Positions 52,240 to 61,204 of a stretch of 64,000 nt of DNA are shown here, in pieces. The DNA lies in assembly GCF_006386545.1 (NCBI RefSeq), contig NZ_SWAR01000003.1, positions 155,592 to 219,591 on the forward strand, given 5' to 3'. Source of the stretch: Methylibium rhizosphaerae (GTDB lineage Bacteria; Pseudomonadota; Gammaproteobacteria; Burkholderiales; Burkholderiaceae_C). The stretch's first letter is position 1. Each line of letters begins with the position of its first letter. A model generated the notes under the pieces. It saw nothing but the letters and a program-made list of their open reading frames with translations, was not told the DNA's origin and did not search any database. A program made the position numbers and the translations under genes.

Positions 52240-53047
52240 GACGCAAGCGCCTCCGATTGTAGAGTTGCACCCTTGGCTGCAGACCCCGCCGGGGCGCTAC
52301 CTGCTCGACTGGGAGCAAGCAGTGCTGGACCGGGCGGTGGCCGACGTGTTCGGCTTCCATGCGTTGCAGCTCGGCCGCCCCGAGCTTGATGCACTGCAGG
52401 CCAACCGCATGCCGCACCGCTGGCTGGCGCTGGACATCGACGACGATGCCGGCGCGGTGCTCGCGCCGTCGTTCGGTGCCGACGACCAGGCGCCCCGCGG
52501 CGTGGCGCTGCACTGCGACTTCGATGCCCTGCCGTTTCCGAACCAGAGCCTCGACCTCGTGGTGCTGCCGCACACGCTGGAGCTGGCGCGCGACCCGCAT
52601 CATGCCCTGCGGGAGGTCGAGCGGGTGCTCGTGCCCGAGGGGCGGGTGGTCATCGTCGGGTTCAATCCGGCGAGCCTGTGGGGCTTGCGCCAGCGCTGGG
52701 GCCGCATGTGCATGCGGCTCGGTTTCGGCAGCCTGTTCCTGCCGCGGACGGGCGACTTCCTCGGCTATTGGCGACTGCGCGATTGGCTGCGGCTGCTGAG
52801 CTTCGAGGTCGAGTCGGCCCGCTTCGGCTGCTATCGGCCGGCGCTGCGCTCGCAGCGCTGGATCGACCGTTTTGCGTGGATCGAGCCGGTCGGCGAGCGC
52901 TGGTGGCCGGTGCTCGGGTCGGTTTACTTTCTGAGCGCGGTCAAGCGGGTGCGCGGCATGCGCCTGCTGGGTCTCGCGCGTACCAAGAACGCCAAGCCGC
53001 GCGCAACGCCGGCCGTGGCCACCAACAAGCACAAGGAAGCGAATTGA
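52238..53047 (+). CDS. YafS-like SAM-dependent methyltransferase
   Basis: A 269-residue protein of the methyltransferase type 11 class. The mid and late motifs are clear: [20 protein letters not shown] (motif II region), [20 protein letters not shown] and [18 protein letters not shown]. The usual glycine-rich SAM loop is not obvious; the corresponding segment reads [13 protein letters not shown]. Position between gloB and rnhA matches E. coli yafS, also a predicted methyltransferase of unknown substrate. The ATG lies in the same CATG as the gloB start on the other strand, so each promoter must lie within the other gene. Its stop overlaps the rnhA TTG start by two bases. Confidence 0.82.
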   Translation: MTQAPPIVELHPWLQTPPGRYLLDWEQAVLDRAVADVFGFHALQLGRPELDALQANRMPHRWLALDIDDDAGAVLAPSFGADDQAPRGVALHCDFDALPFPNQSLDLVVLPHTLELARDPHHALREVERVLVPEGRVVIVGFNPASLWGLRQRWGRMCMRLGFGSLFLPRTGDFLGYWRLRDWLRLLSFEVESARFGCYRPALRSQRWIDRFAWIEPVGERWWPVLGSVYFLSAVKRVRGMRLLGLARTKNAKPRATPAVATNKHKEAN

Positions 53048-53496
53048 ACGAAGCAGCAGGCGGCAGCGCCGTGGTGATCTACACCGATGGCGCCTGCAAG
53101 GGCAACCCCGGTCCCGGCGGCTGGGGCGTATGGATGAAAAGCGGCGCGCACGAGAAGGAGATGTGCGGCGGCGAGGCGGTGACCACCAACAACCGCATGG
53201 AACTCACGGCCGTCATCGAGGCACTCACCGCCTTGAAGCGCCCGTGCGAAGTGGTGCTCTACACCGACAGCGAATACGTGCGCAAGGGCATCACCGAATG
53301 GATCCACGGCTGGAAGACCCGCGGCTGGAAGACCGCCGACAAGAAGCCAGTGAAGAATGCCGAGCTGTGGCAGCGGCTCGACGACCTGTCGCGGGGCCAC
53401 CGCATCGACTGGCGCTGGGTGCGCGGCCATGCGGGCGATCCCGGCAACGAAAAGGCGGACGCGCTGGCGAACAAGGGCTGCGCGCGCTTCACCTGA
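53044..53496 (+). CDS. rnhA: Ribonuclease HI
   Basis: A 150-residue endonuclease that removes RNA from RNA-DNA hybrids. Catalytic residues are D15 ([15 protein letters not shown]), E53 (NNRMELTA), D75 (LYTDSEYV) and D139 (GNEKADALA), with H129 in [10 protein letters not shown]. The start is TTG 53044, which overlaps the upstream stop codon (TTGA); no better start exists before the first catalytic strand. E. coli has dnaQ next to rnhA, but here an efflux operon follows instead. Confidence 0.95.
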   Translation: MNEAAGGSAVVIYTDGACKGNPGPGGWGVWMKSGAHEKEMCGGEAVTTNNRMELTAVIEALTALKRPCEVVLYTDSEYVRKGITEWIHGWKTRGWKTADKKPVKNAELWQRLDDLSRGHRIDWRWVRGHAGDPGNEKADALANKGCARFT

Positions 53497-53617
53497 GCGG
53501 CTCACTCGTCCGGCCGCGGGTGAGAAGGTTTCTGCTCGGTAAACCTCTGAGCGATTGCACGGCCTTGCGGTACGCTTCGTTACTTTGGCCGCCGCTCGGC
53601 TCCCTCGCAGTCTCCCC

Positions 53618-54835
53618 ATGAAAAAACTCCACGCCATCGTGGCCGTCGTCGGCCTGTTGAGCGCCTCGGCACTGGCCTACTGGTGGCAGCACCGTCCCGC
53701 CAATTCGCAGACCGCGGCGGCGGACGCGCCGGCCGGAGAGCGGGCCCGGCCACCAGCAGGCGCCGGGGGCTCCGCCGGCCCGGTGCCGGTGGAGGTGGCG
53801 CGTGCCGAGTCCCGCCTCGTGCAGGACGATGCCACCGCGGTGGGCAGCCTGCGTTCGCGCCAGGGCGTGATGGTGCGTCCCGAAGTGAGCGGGCGGGTGG
53901 CGCGGCTGGGCTTTGCCGACGGCCAGCGGGTCAGGCGCGGCCAGGTGCTGGTGCAGCTCGACGACACCCTGCAGGTGGCGCAGCTGCAGCAGGCCGAGGC
54001 GCAGGCCAGCATCGCGCGCAGCAACTACCAGCGCAACAAGGAACTGGTGGCGCAGAACTTCGTGAGCCGCAGCGTGCTCGACCAGAGCGAGGCCAACCTG
54101 CAGGTGGCCGAGGCGCAGGTGTCTCTGGCGCGTGCGCAGCTCGGCCGCATGAAGATCGTGGCGCCCTTCGACGGCACTGCCGGCATCCGCAACGTGAACG
54201 TGGGCGACTACGTGAAGGACGGCGCCGACCTCGTGACGCTGGAAGACACCTCGAGCATGTATGTCGACTTCCGCCTGCCCGAGCGCTTCCTGCCCAAGGT
54301 GCAGCAGAAGCAGAAGGTTTCGGTGGCCGTCGATGCGCTGCCCGACAAGCAGTTCGATGCCAGGGTCGAGGCGCTCGATCCGCAGGTCGATGCCAACGGT
54401 CGCGCACTGCTGGTGCGCGCCCGGGTCGACAACGCCGGCCAGCTGCTGCGCCCCGGCATGTTCGCCCGCGTGCGGCTGGTGCTGGCCGAGAAGCCCGATG
54501 CGGTGCTCGTGCCTGAAGAGGCGCTGGTGCCGCAGGGCAACAAGCAGTTCCTGCTCAAGGTGGTGCAGGGCCCCGAGGGCCCGGCCTCCGAGCGGCTGGA
54601 GGTGGCGACCGGCATCCGCCGCGACGGCAAGGTCGAGATCCTGTCCGGCGTGGCCGCCGGCGACACGGTGGTGACCGCAGGCCAGGCGCAGCTGATGCGC
54701 GGCCAGAGCCGGCCGGTGCGTGTGGTCCAGCTCGGCCGCACCGGAGGCGGTGGCGGCGGCGCGGCGGGTGAGGCGCAGCGGCCGAAGGGTGGTGCATCGG
54801 GTGCTGCGCCGGCCGCGTCGGCGGTGGCCGGCTGA
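53618..54835 (+). CDS. RND efflux periplasmic adaptor (MFP) subunit
   Basis: A 405-residue membrane fusion protein linking the RND pump to an outer-membrane channel. An N-terminal helix (4-20) acts as signal or anchor. A Pro/Ala-rich spacer precedes the lipoyl half (VMVRPEVSGRVARLGFADGQ), a coiled-coil hairpin (about 110-170, SVLDQSEANLQVAEAQVSLA), the second lipoyl half (KIVAPFDGTAGIRNVNVGDY) and the beta-barrel and proximal domains. The C-terminal 40 residues are Gly/Ala-rich. The pump gene follows after 12 bases. No outer-membrane factor is encoded next to it. The substrate is unknown; multidrug efflux is typical. Confidence 0.93.
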   Translation: MKKLHAIVAVVGLLSASALAYWWQHRPANSQTAAADAPAGERARPPAGAGGSAGPVPVEVARAESRLVQDDATAVGSLRSRQGVMVRPEVSGRVARLGFADGQRVRRGQVLVQLDDTLQVAQLQQAEAQASIARSNYQRNKELVAQNFVSRSVLDQSEANLQVAEAQVSLARAQLGRMKIVAPFDGTAGIRNVNVGDYVKDGADLVTLEDTSSMYVDFRLPERFLPKVQQKQKVSVAVDALPDKQFDARVEALDPQVDANGRALLVRARVDNAGQLLRPGMFARVRLVLAEKPDAVLVPEEALVPQGNKQFLLKVVQGPEGPASERLEVATGIRRDGKVEILSGVAAGDTVVTAGQAQLMRGQSRPVRVVQLGRTGGGGGGAAGEAQRPKGGASGAAPAASAVAG

Positions 54836-54847
54836 GCGGGGGCTTCC

Positions 54848-57800
54848 ATGCAACTGGCAGAAACCTCGATCCGCCGGCCGGTGTTCGCCACCGTGCTGTC
54901 GCTCCTGCTGGTGCTGGTGGGCGCCGTGTCGTTCCGGCAGCTGCAGGTGCGCGAGTACCCGCGCATCGACGAGCCGGTGGTCAACGTCAACACGCGGCTC
55001 ACCGGCGCGTCGTCCGAGGTGATCGAGTCGCAGGTCACCAAGCCGCTCGAAGACTCGATCGCCGGCATCGAGGGTGTCGACATCATCACCTCGGTGTCGC
55101 GATCGGAGCAGAGCCAGATCACCGTGCGCTTCAAGCTCGACAAGAGCCCGGAAGACGCTGCCGCCGACGTGCGCGACCGGGTCTCGCGGGTGCGCGGCCG
55201 GCTGCCCGACGCGATCGACGAGCCGGTCATCTCGAAGGTGGAGGCCGACGCCACGCCGACCATCTGGCTGGCGTTCAGCAGCGAGTCGATGTCGCCGCTG
55301 GAGGTGACCGATCTCGTCAACCGCGTGGTCAAGCCTCGCCTGCAGACGGTGCCCGGCGTGGCCGACGTGCAGATCAACGGCGACCGCAAGTTCTCGATGC
55401 GCATCTGGGTCGACCCGGACAAGCTGGCCGCCTACCGCCTCACGGTGCAGGACGTGGAAGACGCGCTGCGCAAGCAGAACCTCGAGGTGCCGGCCGGTCG
55501 CATCGAAAGCCAGCAGCGCGAATTCAGCGTCACAGCGCAGACCGATCTCGCCACCGCCTTGCAGTTCGGCGAGATCGCGCTGCGCACGGTGAACGGCTAC
55601 ACGGTGCGCCTGCGCGACGTGGCGCGCATCGAGCAGGCGGCGGCCAGCGAACGGTCGAGCGTGCGGCTCAACGGCGTGCCGGCCATCTCGATGGGCGTGA
55701 TCCGCCAGGCGACCGCCAACCCGCTGGAGGTGTCGGCCGGCGTCTACGAGGTCATGCCCAGGATCCAGCAGGACCTGCCGCCGGGCGTGAAGGTCCAGCA
55801 GGCCAACGACAACTCGGTGTTCATCGACCGTTCCATCAAGTCGGTGTACCAGACCATCGGCGAAGCGGTGGTGCTGGTGGCGCTGGTGGTGTTCGTGTTC
55901 CTGCGCACCTTGCGTGCGTCGGTCATTCCGCTGGTCACCATCCCGGTGAGCCTCGTCGGCGTGTTCGGCATCATGGCCGCGGCCGGCTTCTCGATCAACA
56001 CGCTCACGCTGCTGGCGCTGGTGCTGGCCATCGGCCTGGTGGTGGACGACGCCATCGTGATGCTGGAGAACATCTTCCGGCACATCGAGGAGGGCCTGTC
56101 GCCTTTCCAGGCCGCGCTCAGGGGCGCCAAGGAAGTGGGCTTCGCGATCATCGCAATGACGCTCACGCTGGCCGCGGTGTATGCGCCGCTGGCGTTCACC
56201 CCCGGGCGCACCGGGCGGCTGTTCGTGGAGTTCGCCCTCACGCTGGCCGGCGCGGTGATCGTCTCCGGCTTCACCGCCCTCACGCTCACGCCGATGATGT
56301 GCAGCAAGCTGCTGCGCCACAACCCGAGCCCGAACCGCTTCGACCGCGGCATGGAGGCGGCGCTGGTGTGGATCACCGGGCGCTACGAGTCGGCACTGAG
56401 GTGGGTGCTGGGGCGCCGCTGGCTCGTGCTGCTGGTCATGGCGCTTGCGGGCGGCGGCAGCTGGTGGCTCTTTTCAACCACCAAGAGCGAGCTTGCGCCG
56501 CTCGAGGACCGCGGCGTGATCCTGGCCAACGTGAACGCGCCCGACGGCGCGACGCTCGCCTACACGCAGCGCTACATGCAGGAGATCGAGCGCATCGGCA
56601 TGAGCTACCCGGAGTTCGACCGGGTGTTCGTGGTCACCGGCAACCCGACGGTGTCGCAGGGCATCTCGTTCCTGCGCACCACCGACTGGGATGCCCGCTC
56701 CCGCACGACCCAGCAGCTTGCACGCGACCTGCAGCCCAGGTTCTCGCAGCTGCCGGGCGTGAGCGCCTTCCCGATCACGCCGCCGTCGCTGGGCGGCGGC
56801 TTCCGCGAGCGGCCGGTCAATTACGTGGTGGTCACCTCGGACTCCTACGAGAACCTGGCGCGGGTGGCGCAGCAGTTCCTGGCCGAGATGGCCAAAAACC
56901 CGGGGCTGGTGCAGCCTGACATCGACCTGCGCCTGAACAAGCCCGAGATCTTCATCCAGGTGGACCGCGACCGGGCCGCCGATGCCGGCGTGGCGGTGGA
57001 CCAGGTGGCCCGTACCATCGAGACCATGCTGGGCGGGCGCAACGTGACCCGCTACAAGCGCGATGCCGAGCAGTACGACGTGATCGTGCAGACGCAGGCC
57101 AGCGGCCGCACGACGCCCGAGGACATCGAGAAGATCTTCGTGCGGGGCAGCAAGAACGGTGTCGAGGCGATGATCCCGCTGTCGTCGCTGGTGCATGTGC
57201 GCGAGTCGGTGAGCCCGCGGGAGCTGAACCACTTCAACCAGCGCCGCTCGGTGAGCATTACCGCGAGCCTGGCGCCCGGCTACACACAGGGCGAGGCGCT
57301 GGCCTTCATGAATGCCACCGCCGACAAGATCCTCAAGCCCGGCTATTCCACCGAGCTGGCCGGCTCGATGCGCGAGTTCAAGTCGTCCAGCGGCGCGCTC
57401 GGGCTGGTGTTCGTGCTCGCGCTGCTGTTCATCTTCCTGGTGCTGTCGGCGCAGTTCGAGAGCTTCCTCGACCCGTTCGTGATCATGCTGTCGGTGCCGC
57501 TGTCGATGGTGGGGGCGCTGGCCGCGCTGCAGCTGGCCGGCGGCACGCTCAACGTGTATTCGCAGATCGGCCTCATCACGCTGGTGGGCCTCATCACCAA
57601 GCACGGCATCCTGATCGTCGAGTTCGCGAACCAGTTGCGCCAGGAAGGCATGAGCACGCTCGATGCGGTGATCGCCGGCGCCTCGCTGCGCCTGCGCCCC
57701 ATCCTCATGACCACCGGCGCCATGGTGCTGGGCGCGGTGCCGCTGGCACTGGCCCATGGCGCGGGCGCCGAAAGCCGGCAGCAGATCGGCTGGGTGATCG

Positions 57801-57931
57801 TGGGCGGCATGTCGGTGGGCACGCTGCTCACCATCTTCGTGGTGCCCACGGTGTATTCGCTGTTCGCCCGCAAGGCGGCGCCGGGCCCGATCACCACGCC
57901 TGCGCAGGCCGAGCCGGCGCAGGCGCACTGA
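54848..57931 (+). CDS. RND multidrug efflux pump (HAE1 family)
   Basis: A 1027-residue inner-membrane drug/proton antiporter with 12 predicted helices and two large periplasmic loops. The N-terminus SIRRPVFATVLSLLLVLVG is typical. The proton-relay aspartates D400 and D401 lie in GLVVDDAIVMLENI (helix 4) and the partner lysine K918 in LITKHGILIVEFANQ (helix 10). Similarity patterns suggest the hydrophobe/amphiphile class (MdtB/MexQ-like) rather than heavy-metal pumps, which lack this DD pair context. It is translated with the adaptor gene. It is convergent with the acetyltransferase gene, two bases away. Confidence 0.95.
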   Translation: MQLAETSIRRPVFATVLSLLLVLVGAVSFRQLQVREYPRIDEPVVNVNTRLTGASSEVIESQVTKPLEDSIAGIEGVDIITSVSRSEQSQITVRFKLDKSPEDAAADVRDRVSRVRGRLPDAIDEPVISKVEADATPTIWLAFSSESMSPLEVTDLVNRVVKPRLQTVPGVADVQINGDRKFSMRIWVDPDKLAAYRLTVQDVEDALRKQNLEVPAGRIESQQREFSVTAQTDLATALQFGEIALRTVNGYTVRLRDVARIEQAAASERSSVRLNGVPAISMGVIRQATANPLEVSAGVYEVMPRIQQDLPPGVKVQQANDNSVFIDRSIKSVYQTIGEAVVLVALVVFVFLRTLRASVIPLVTIPVSLVGVFGIMAAAGFSINTLTLLALVLAIGLVVDDAIVMLENIFRHIEEGLSPFQAALRGAKEVGFAIIAMTLTLAAVYAPLAFTPGRTGRLFVEFALTLAGAVIVSGFTALTLTPMMCSKLLRHNPSPNRFDRGMEAALVWITGRYESALRWVLGRRWLVLLVMALAGGGSWWLFSTTKSELAPLEDRGVILANVNAPDGATLAYTQRYMQEIERIGMSYPEFDRVFVVTGNPTVSQGISFLRTTDWDARSRTTQQLARDLQPRFSQLPGVSAFPITPPSLGGGFRERPVNYVVVTSDSYENLARVAQQFLAEMAKNPGLVQPDIDLRLNKPEIFIQVDRDRAADAGVAVDQVARTIETMLGGRNVTRYKRDAEQYDVIVQTQASGRTTPEDIEKIFVRGSKNGVEAMIPLSSLVHVRESVSPRELNHFNQRRSVSITASLAPGYTQGEALAFMNATADKILKPGYSTELAGSMREFKSSSGALGLVFVLALLFIFLVLSAQFESFLDPFVIMLSVPLSMVGALAALQLAGGTLNVYSQIGLITLVGLITKHGILIVEFANQLRQEGMSTLDAVIAGASLRLRPILMTTGAMVLGAVPLALAHGAGAESRQQIGWVIVGGMSVGTLLTIFVVPTVYSLFARKAAPGPITTPAQAEPAQAH

Positions 57932-57933
57932 CG

Positions 57934-58467
57934 CTACAGCTTCAGCAGCATCAGCGCCTTGTCGTAGTAGCGCTCGCCGCCGGCGGTGAGCACGCGGATC
58001 GCCTGCGGCTGCAGGCCGTAGTGGCGGAATCCCGCGCGCTCGTACAGCCGCAGCGCGCGCTCGTTCGACGCCGTGACGCTCAGCACCACGATCTGCAGCC
58101 CGATCGCCGAGCGCGCCTCGCGGATGCAGGTTTCGAGCAGGCGCCGGCCGATGCCGCGGTGGGCATGGGCGTCGCGCACCATCATGCCCACCAGCCAGGC
58201 GGTGTGGCGGGTCTTCTGCCGCGTCTCGCGCTCGAGGCAGACCGACCCGACCAGCTGGTCGCCGATCCAGGCGCCCAGCAGGAAGGTGCCGCCCAGGCTT
58301 TCACTCAGGCCGAGGCGGCCGAGATAGCTCTCCGGCGCACGGGCACGCTCGGTCTCGTGATCGGACGTGAAGGCATCGGGGTGCAGCAGCAGGGCCTCGT
58401 CGCGCAGGGCCTTGTAGGCGGACAGGTCGGCCGGGCCGAGGCGGCGAACGAGGACCTCGTCAGCCAT
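57934..58467 (-). CDS. GNAT family N-acetyltransferase
   Basis: A 177-residue acetyl-CoA-dependent transferase. The acetyl-CoA loop is RDAHAHRGIGRRLLETCI near residue 100, preceded by the strand AWLVGMMV and followed by LSVTASNERALRLYERAGF. The acceptor is not predictable. ATG 58467 lies inside the end of mobA (8-base overlap), so it is probably co-translated with the molybdenum cofactor genes, though a functional link is not shown. Confidence 0.88.
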   Translation of the reverse strand: MADEVLVRRLGPADLSAYKALRDEALLLHPDAFTSDHETERARAPESYLGRLGLSESLGGTFLLGAWIGDQLVGSVCLERETRQKTRHTAWLVGMMVRDAHAHRGIGRRLLETCIREARSAIGLQIVVLSVTASNERALRLYERAGFRHYGLQPQAIRVLTAGGERYYDKALMLLKL

Positions 58468-59062
58468 GTTCGCGCTCCAGGATCTGCAGCTCTTCCAGCG
58501 TGTTGGCATTGGCGAAGGCCTGCGGATCGTCGTCGAAGGTGACGGCCACCATCTCGTGTTCGCGCATCCAGCGTTCGACCTGCCGTTCGCCGCGGTCGAG
58601 GTAGTCCTTCAGGCTGGGCGCCAGCGAGGTGTGCAGCAGGCAGCACACCGGCTGCGACCGCCCGCCGGCCCAGGCCATGGCGATGCGGGCGTTCGGCTGG
58701 TGCGCAATGCCGGCGGCCAGGCGCGCCACCAGGTCCAGCGGCAGCAGCGGCGTGTCGCAGGCCATGGTGACCAGCCACGGCGTGCCGCAATGCTCCATGC
58801 CGGCCAGGAAGCCCGCCAGCGGGCCGGGGTGGTCGGGTAGCGCATCGGGCCACACAGGCACGCCGAAGCGCTGGTACAGCTCGATGTTGCGATTGGCGTT
58901 GATGGCGACCTGGCCCACCTGCGGGCCCAGGCGCTCGATGGCGCGCCAGGCGAGCGGCTGGCCGCAGAACAGCTGCAGCCCCTTGTCGACGCCGCCCATG
59001 CGGCTGCCGCGGCCGCCGGCGAGCACGAGGCCGGTGATGTGGGAGCGGAGGATGTCGGCCAT
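58460..59062 (-). CDS. mobA: Molybdenum cofactor guanylyltransferase MobA
   Basis: A 200-residue nucleotidyltransferase that converts Mo-molybdopterin plus GTP to the guanine dinucleotide form used by DMSO-reductase-family enzymes. The GTP-binding loop is LVLAGGRGSRMGGVDKG (12-28), followed by the nucleotide site ACDTPLLP and the central PDHPGPLAG. It lies 13 bases after moaA and overlaps the next gene. Confidence 0.95.
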   Translation of the reverse strand: MADILRSHITGLVLAGGRGSRMGGVDKGLQLFCGQPLAWRAIERLGPQVGQVAINANRNIELYQRFGVPVWPDALPDHPGPLAGFLAGMEHCGTPWLVTMACDTPLLPLDLVARLAAGIAHQPNARIAMAWAGGRSQPVCCLLHTSLAPSLKDYLDRGERQVERWMREHEMVAVTFDDDPQAFANANTLEELQILEREHG

Positions 59063-59075
59063 GGGGTGGTGCGCG

Positions 59076-60185
59076 TCAGCCGCCGATGTAGCTCATCTCG
59101 ACCTTGGCGCTGCGCTCGGGCGCCTGGGCGCTGCCGCGCAGCTCGGAATAGCGGTCGTCGCGTTGCTGCCAGATGTGGCCGATGGCCGCGGCGATCTGCT
59201 CGTCGCTCGCGTTGCCCCGCAGCAGGCTGCGCAGGTCGTGCCCCTGGCTGGCAAACAGGCACAGGTAGAGCTGCCCTTCGGTGGACAGCCGGGCGCGGTT
59301 GCAGTCGCGGCAGAAGGCGCGGGTCACGCTGGAGATCAGGCCGATTTCGCCGGCGCCGTCGCGGTAGGCCCAGCGTTCGGCGGTTTCGCCCGGCGTGTTG
59401 GCCTGCAGCGGCACGAGCGGGAATTCACGGCCGATGCGTTCGAGCACCTCGGCCGACGGCAGCACCTGGTCCATGCGCCAGCCGTTGGTGACGCCCACGT
59501 CCATGTATTCGATGAACCGCAGCACGATGCCGCTGCCGCGGAAGTGGCGCGCCATCGGCAGGATCTCGTGGTCGTTGACGCCGCGCTGCACCACCATGTT
59601 GACCTTGATCGGCCCGAGCCCCACCGCCTGCGCCGCCTCGATGCCGGCGAGCACATCGGCCACCGGGAAGTCCATGTCGTTCATGCGGCGGAACACGGCG
59701 TCGTCGAGCGCGTCGAGGCTCACCGTCACCCGCTGCAGGCCGGCATCCTTCAGGTCGCGCGCCTTGCGTGCCAGCAGCGAGGCGTTGGTGGTGAGGGTGA
59801 GGTCGAGCGGGCGGCCTTCTGCGGTACGCAGCCCCGCCAGCATGGCCACCAGCCTGTCGAGGTCCTTGCGCAGCAGCGGCTCGCCGCCGGTCAGGCGGAC
59901 CTTCTGCACGCCATGGGCGATGAACACCTTGGCCAGCCGGGTGATCTCCTCGAAGGTGAGCAGGTCCTTGTGCGGCAGGAAAGGGTGGTCGCGGTCGAAC
60001 ACCGACTTGGGCATGCAGTAGCTGCAGCGGAAGTTGCAGCGGTCGGTGACCGAGATGCGCAAGTCGCGCAACGGGCGCTGCCGGGTGTCCAGCAGCACGC
60101 CGGTGGGCGGGGGAGCGGCGGCAGGAACGCGCGGCACGCGGCCGATCGACCGGTGGTCCACGAGGGGAATGCTGCGTTCAGCCAT
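59076..60185 (-). CDS. moaA: GTP 3',8-cyclase MoaA
   Basis: A 369-residue radical SAM enzyme that starts molybdopterin synthesis by converting GTP to 3',8-cyclo-GTP (with MoaC). The N-terminal 4Fe-4S site is C50, C54, C57 in CNFRCSYC, followed by RLTGGEPLL. The second, GTP-binding cluster is in [19 protein letters not shown]. The C-terminal GG needed for activity is present (YIGG). The first 35 residues are a longer, Pro/Ala-rich extension than in E. coli. CACAAT (minus strand, 60197-60192) is only 6 bases before the ATG with no ribosome site, which hints at leaderless expression. Confidence 0.96.
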   Translation of the reverse strand: MAERSIPLVDHRSIGRVPRVPAAAPPPTGVLLDTRQRPLRDLRISVTDRCNFRCSYCMPKSVFDRDHPFLPHKDLLTFEEITRLAKVFIAHGVQKVRLTGGEPLLRKDLDRLVAMLAGLRTAEGRPLDLTLTTNASLLARKARDLKDAGLQRVTVSLDALDDAVFRRMNDMDFPVADVLAGIEAAQAVGLGPIKVNMVVQRGVNDHEILPMARHFRGSGIVLRFIEYMDVGVTNGWRMDQVLPSAEVLERIGREFPLVPLQANTPGETAERWAYRDGAGEIGLISSVTRAFCRDCNRARLSTEGQLYLCLFASQGHDLRSLLRGNASDEQIAAAIGHIWQQRDDRYSELRGSAQAPERSAKVEMSYIGG

Positions 60186-60252
60186 GCGGCGATTGTGCCT
60201 CGCACCCCTGCGGCGGGGGCAGCCCGCGGAGGCGGCCCCCCGTACTCCAGGG

Positions 60253-60975
60253 TCAGTCGGCTGCGCGCGGGGCGATCGCGGGGGCGGCGGCCGGGGCCGT
60301 GGTGTTGGCGGTCTCGGCCGCCTGCGTTGCGGCCTGCATCCCGTCGGTCGCCTGTGCGTTCGAAGGCTGCGGCGCGCGCCGGGCGCCGTTGTAGCGCTTG
60401 GTCCAGTAGGCCACCCGCATGTCTTCGATGCGGACCTCGCCGCCGCTGCGCGGCGAGTGGATGAACTTGTTGTCGCCCACGTAGATGCCCACGTGGGAGA
60501 AGGCGCGCCTCATGGTGTTGAAGAACACCAGGTCGCCGGGCTTGAGCTCGTCGCGCTTGATCTGCAGCAGCCCGCCGGCGCGCGCCTGCTCCTCGGAGCG
60601 CCGCGGCAGCACCAGGCCCAGGCTCATCTCGAAGATGTGGCGGGTGAAGCCGCTGCAGTCGAAGCCGGCTTCGGCCGACTGGCCGCCCCGCTTGTAGGGC
60701 ACGCCGAGGAAGTTCATCGCCGACAGCACCAGGTCCGATGCCACGTTGGACGCCTTGGTGCGCACCTGCTGCACGAAGCTGGGCGGCGGCGTGGTGGGCT
60801 GGGTTTCGGCGGGCGGCGACGCCACCGGGGCGTTGAGCAGGCCCTTTTCGTGGAGCAGGCGGGTCACGGCGTCCTGCTCGGGCGCGGCCTGGGCGGCCGA
60901 CACCAGCGCCAGTGCGCCGAGCAGCACGCAGATTCGCACGCGCCCTGGCAGGCGCTGACCCGACGACCTTTTCAT
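60253..60975 (-). CDS. Secreted NlpC/P60 (C40) cell-wall peptidase
   Basis: A 240-residue exported endopeptidase expected to cut peptidoglycan stem peptides. Signal peptide residues 1-30 end in AAQA. The C40 domain (about 75-200) has catalytic C107 in FDCSGF, H161 in FSHVGIYVG and H173 in FIHSP. A Pro-rich stretch precedes it and an Ala/Thr-rich tail of about 40 residues follows. ATG 60975 yields a normal signal peptide; a GTG at 61077 would add a non-homologous stretch across the promoter. A clear promoter ends 8 bases before the ATG, so the mRNA appears nearly leaderless. The gene diverges from prpE. Confidence 0.9.
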   Translation of the reverse strand: MKRSSGQRLPGRVRICVLLGALALVSAAQAAPEQDAVTRLLHEKGLLNAPVASPPAETQPTTPPPSFVQQVRTKASNVASDLVLSAMNFLGVPYKRGGQSAEAGFDCSGFTRHIFEMSLGLVLPRRSEEQARAGGLLQIKRDELKPGDLVFFNTMRRAFSHVGIYVGDNKFIHSPRSGGEVRIEDMRVAYWTKRYNGARRAPQPSNAQATDGMQAATQAAETANTTAPAAAPAIAPRAAD

Positions 60976-60983
60976 GGGGCGCG

Positions 60984-61013
60984 AGATTAGTGCACCGCGG
61001 CGTCCATCGTCAA
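60984..61013 (-). promoter_or_regulatory. Sigma-70-type promoter of the NlpC/P60 gene
   Basis: Minus strand: -35 TTGACG (61013-61008), an 18-base spacer, and -10 TAATCT (60989-60984). The expected start of transcription falls at about 60977, one or two bases before the ATG at 60975. There is no room for a Shine-Dalgarno sequence. Confidence 0.7.
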
Positions 61014-61204
61014 GGAAAAAAGCCTTTGTTTTCGGGCGCTTAGAGAGGGTTTGCGAGGATGGAATGAAGTTCTCCACGAGGGCACAAGAGAACGCGGCGC
61101 ACCCGCTTTTGCCGCCGGGTTGACCGGCATCAACATCCGGGCGCCGTGAAGTCAGTCACACGTCAGCGGCCCCCCCTGCAATGGGCCGCCGAGGAGACAA
61201 GCAC

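Noticed and set aside
53489..56320. Minus-strand frame of over 900 codons opposite the RND operon
   Set aside because: His/Arg/Ala-rich composition without domains, antisense to clear adaptor and pump genes.
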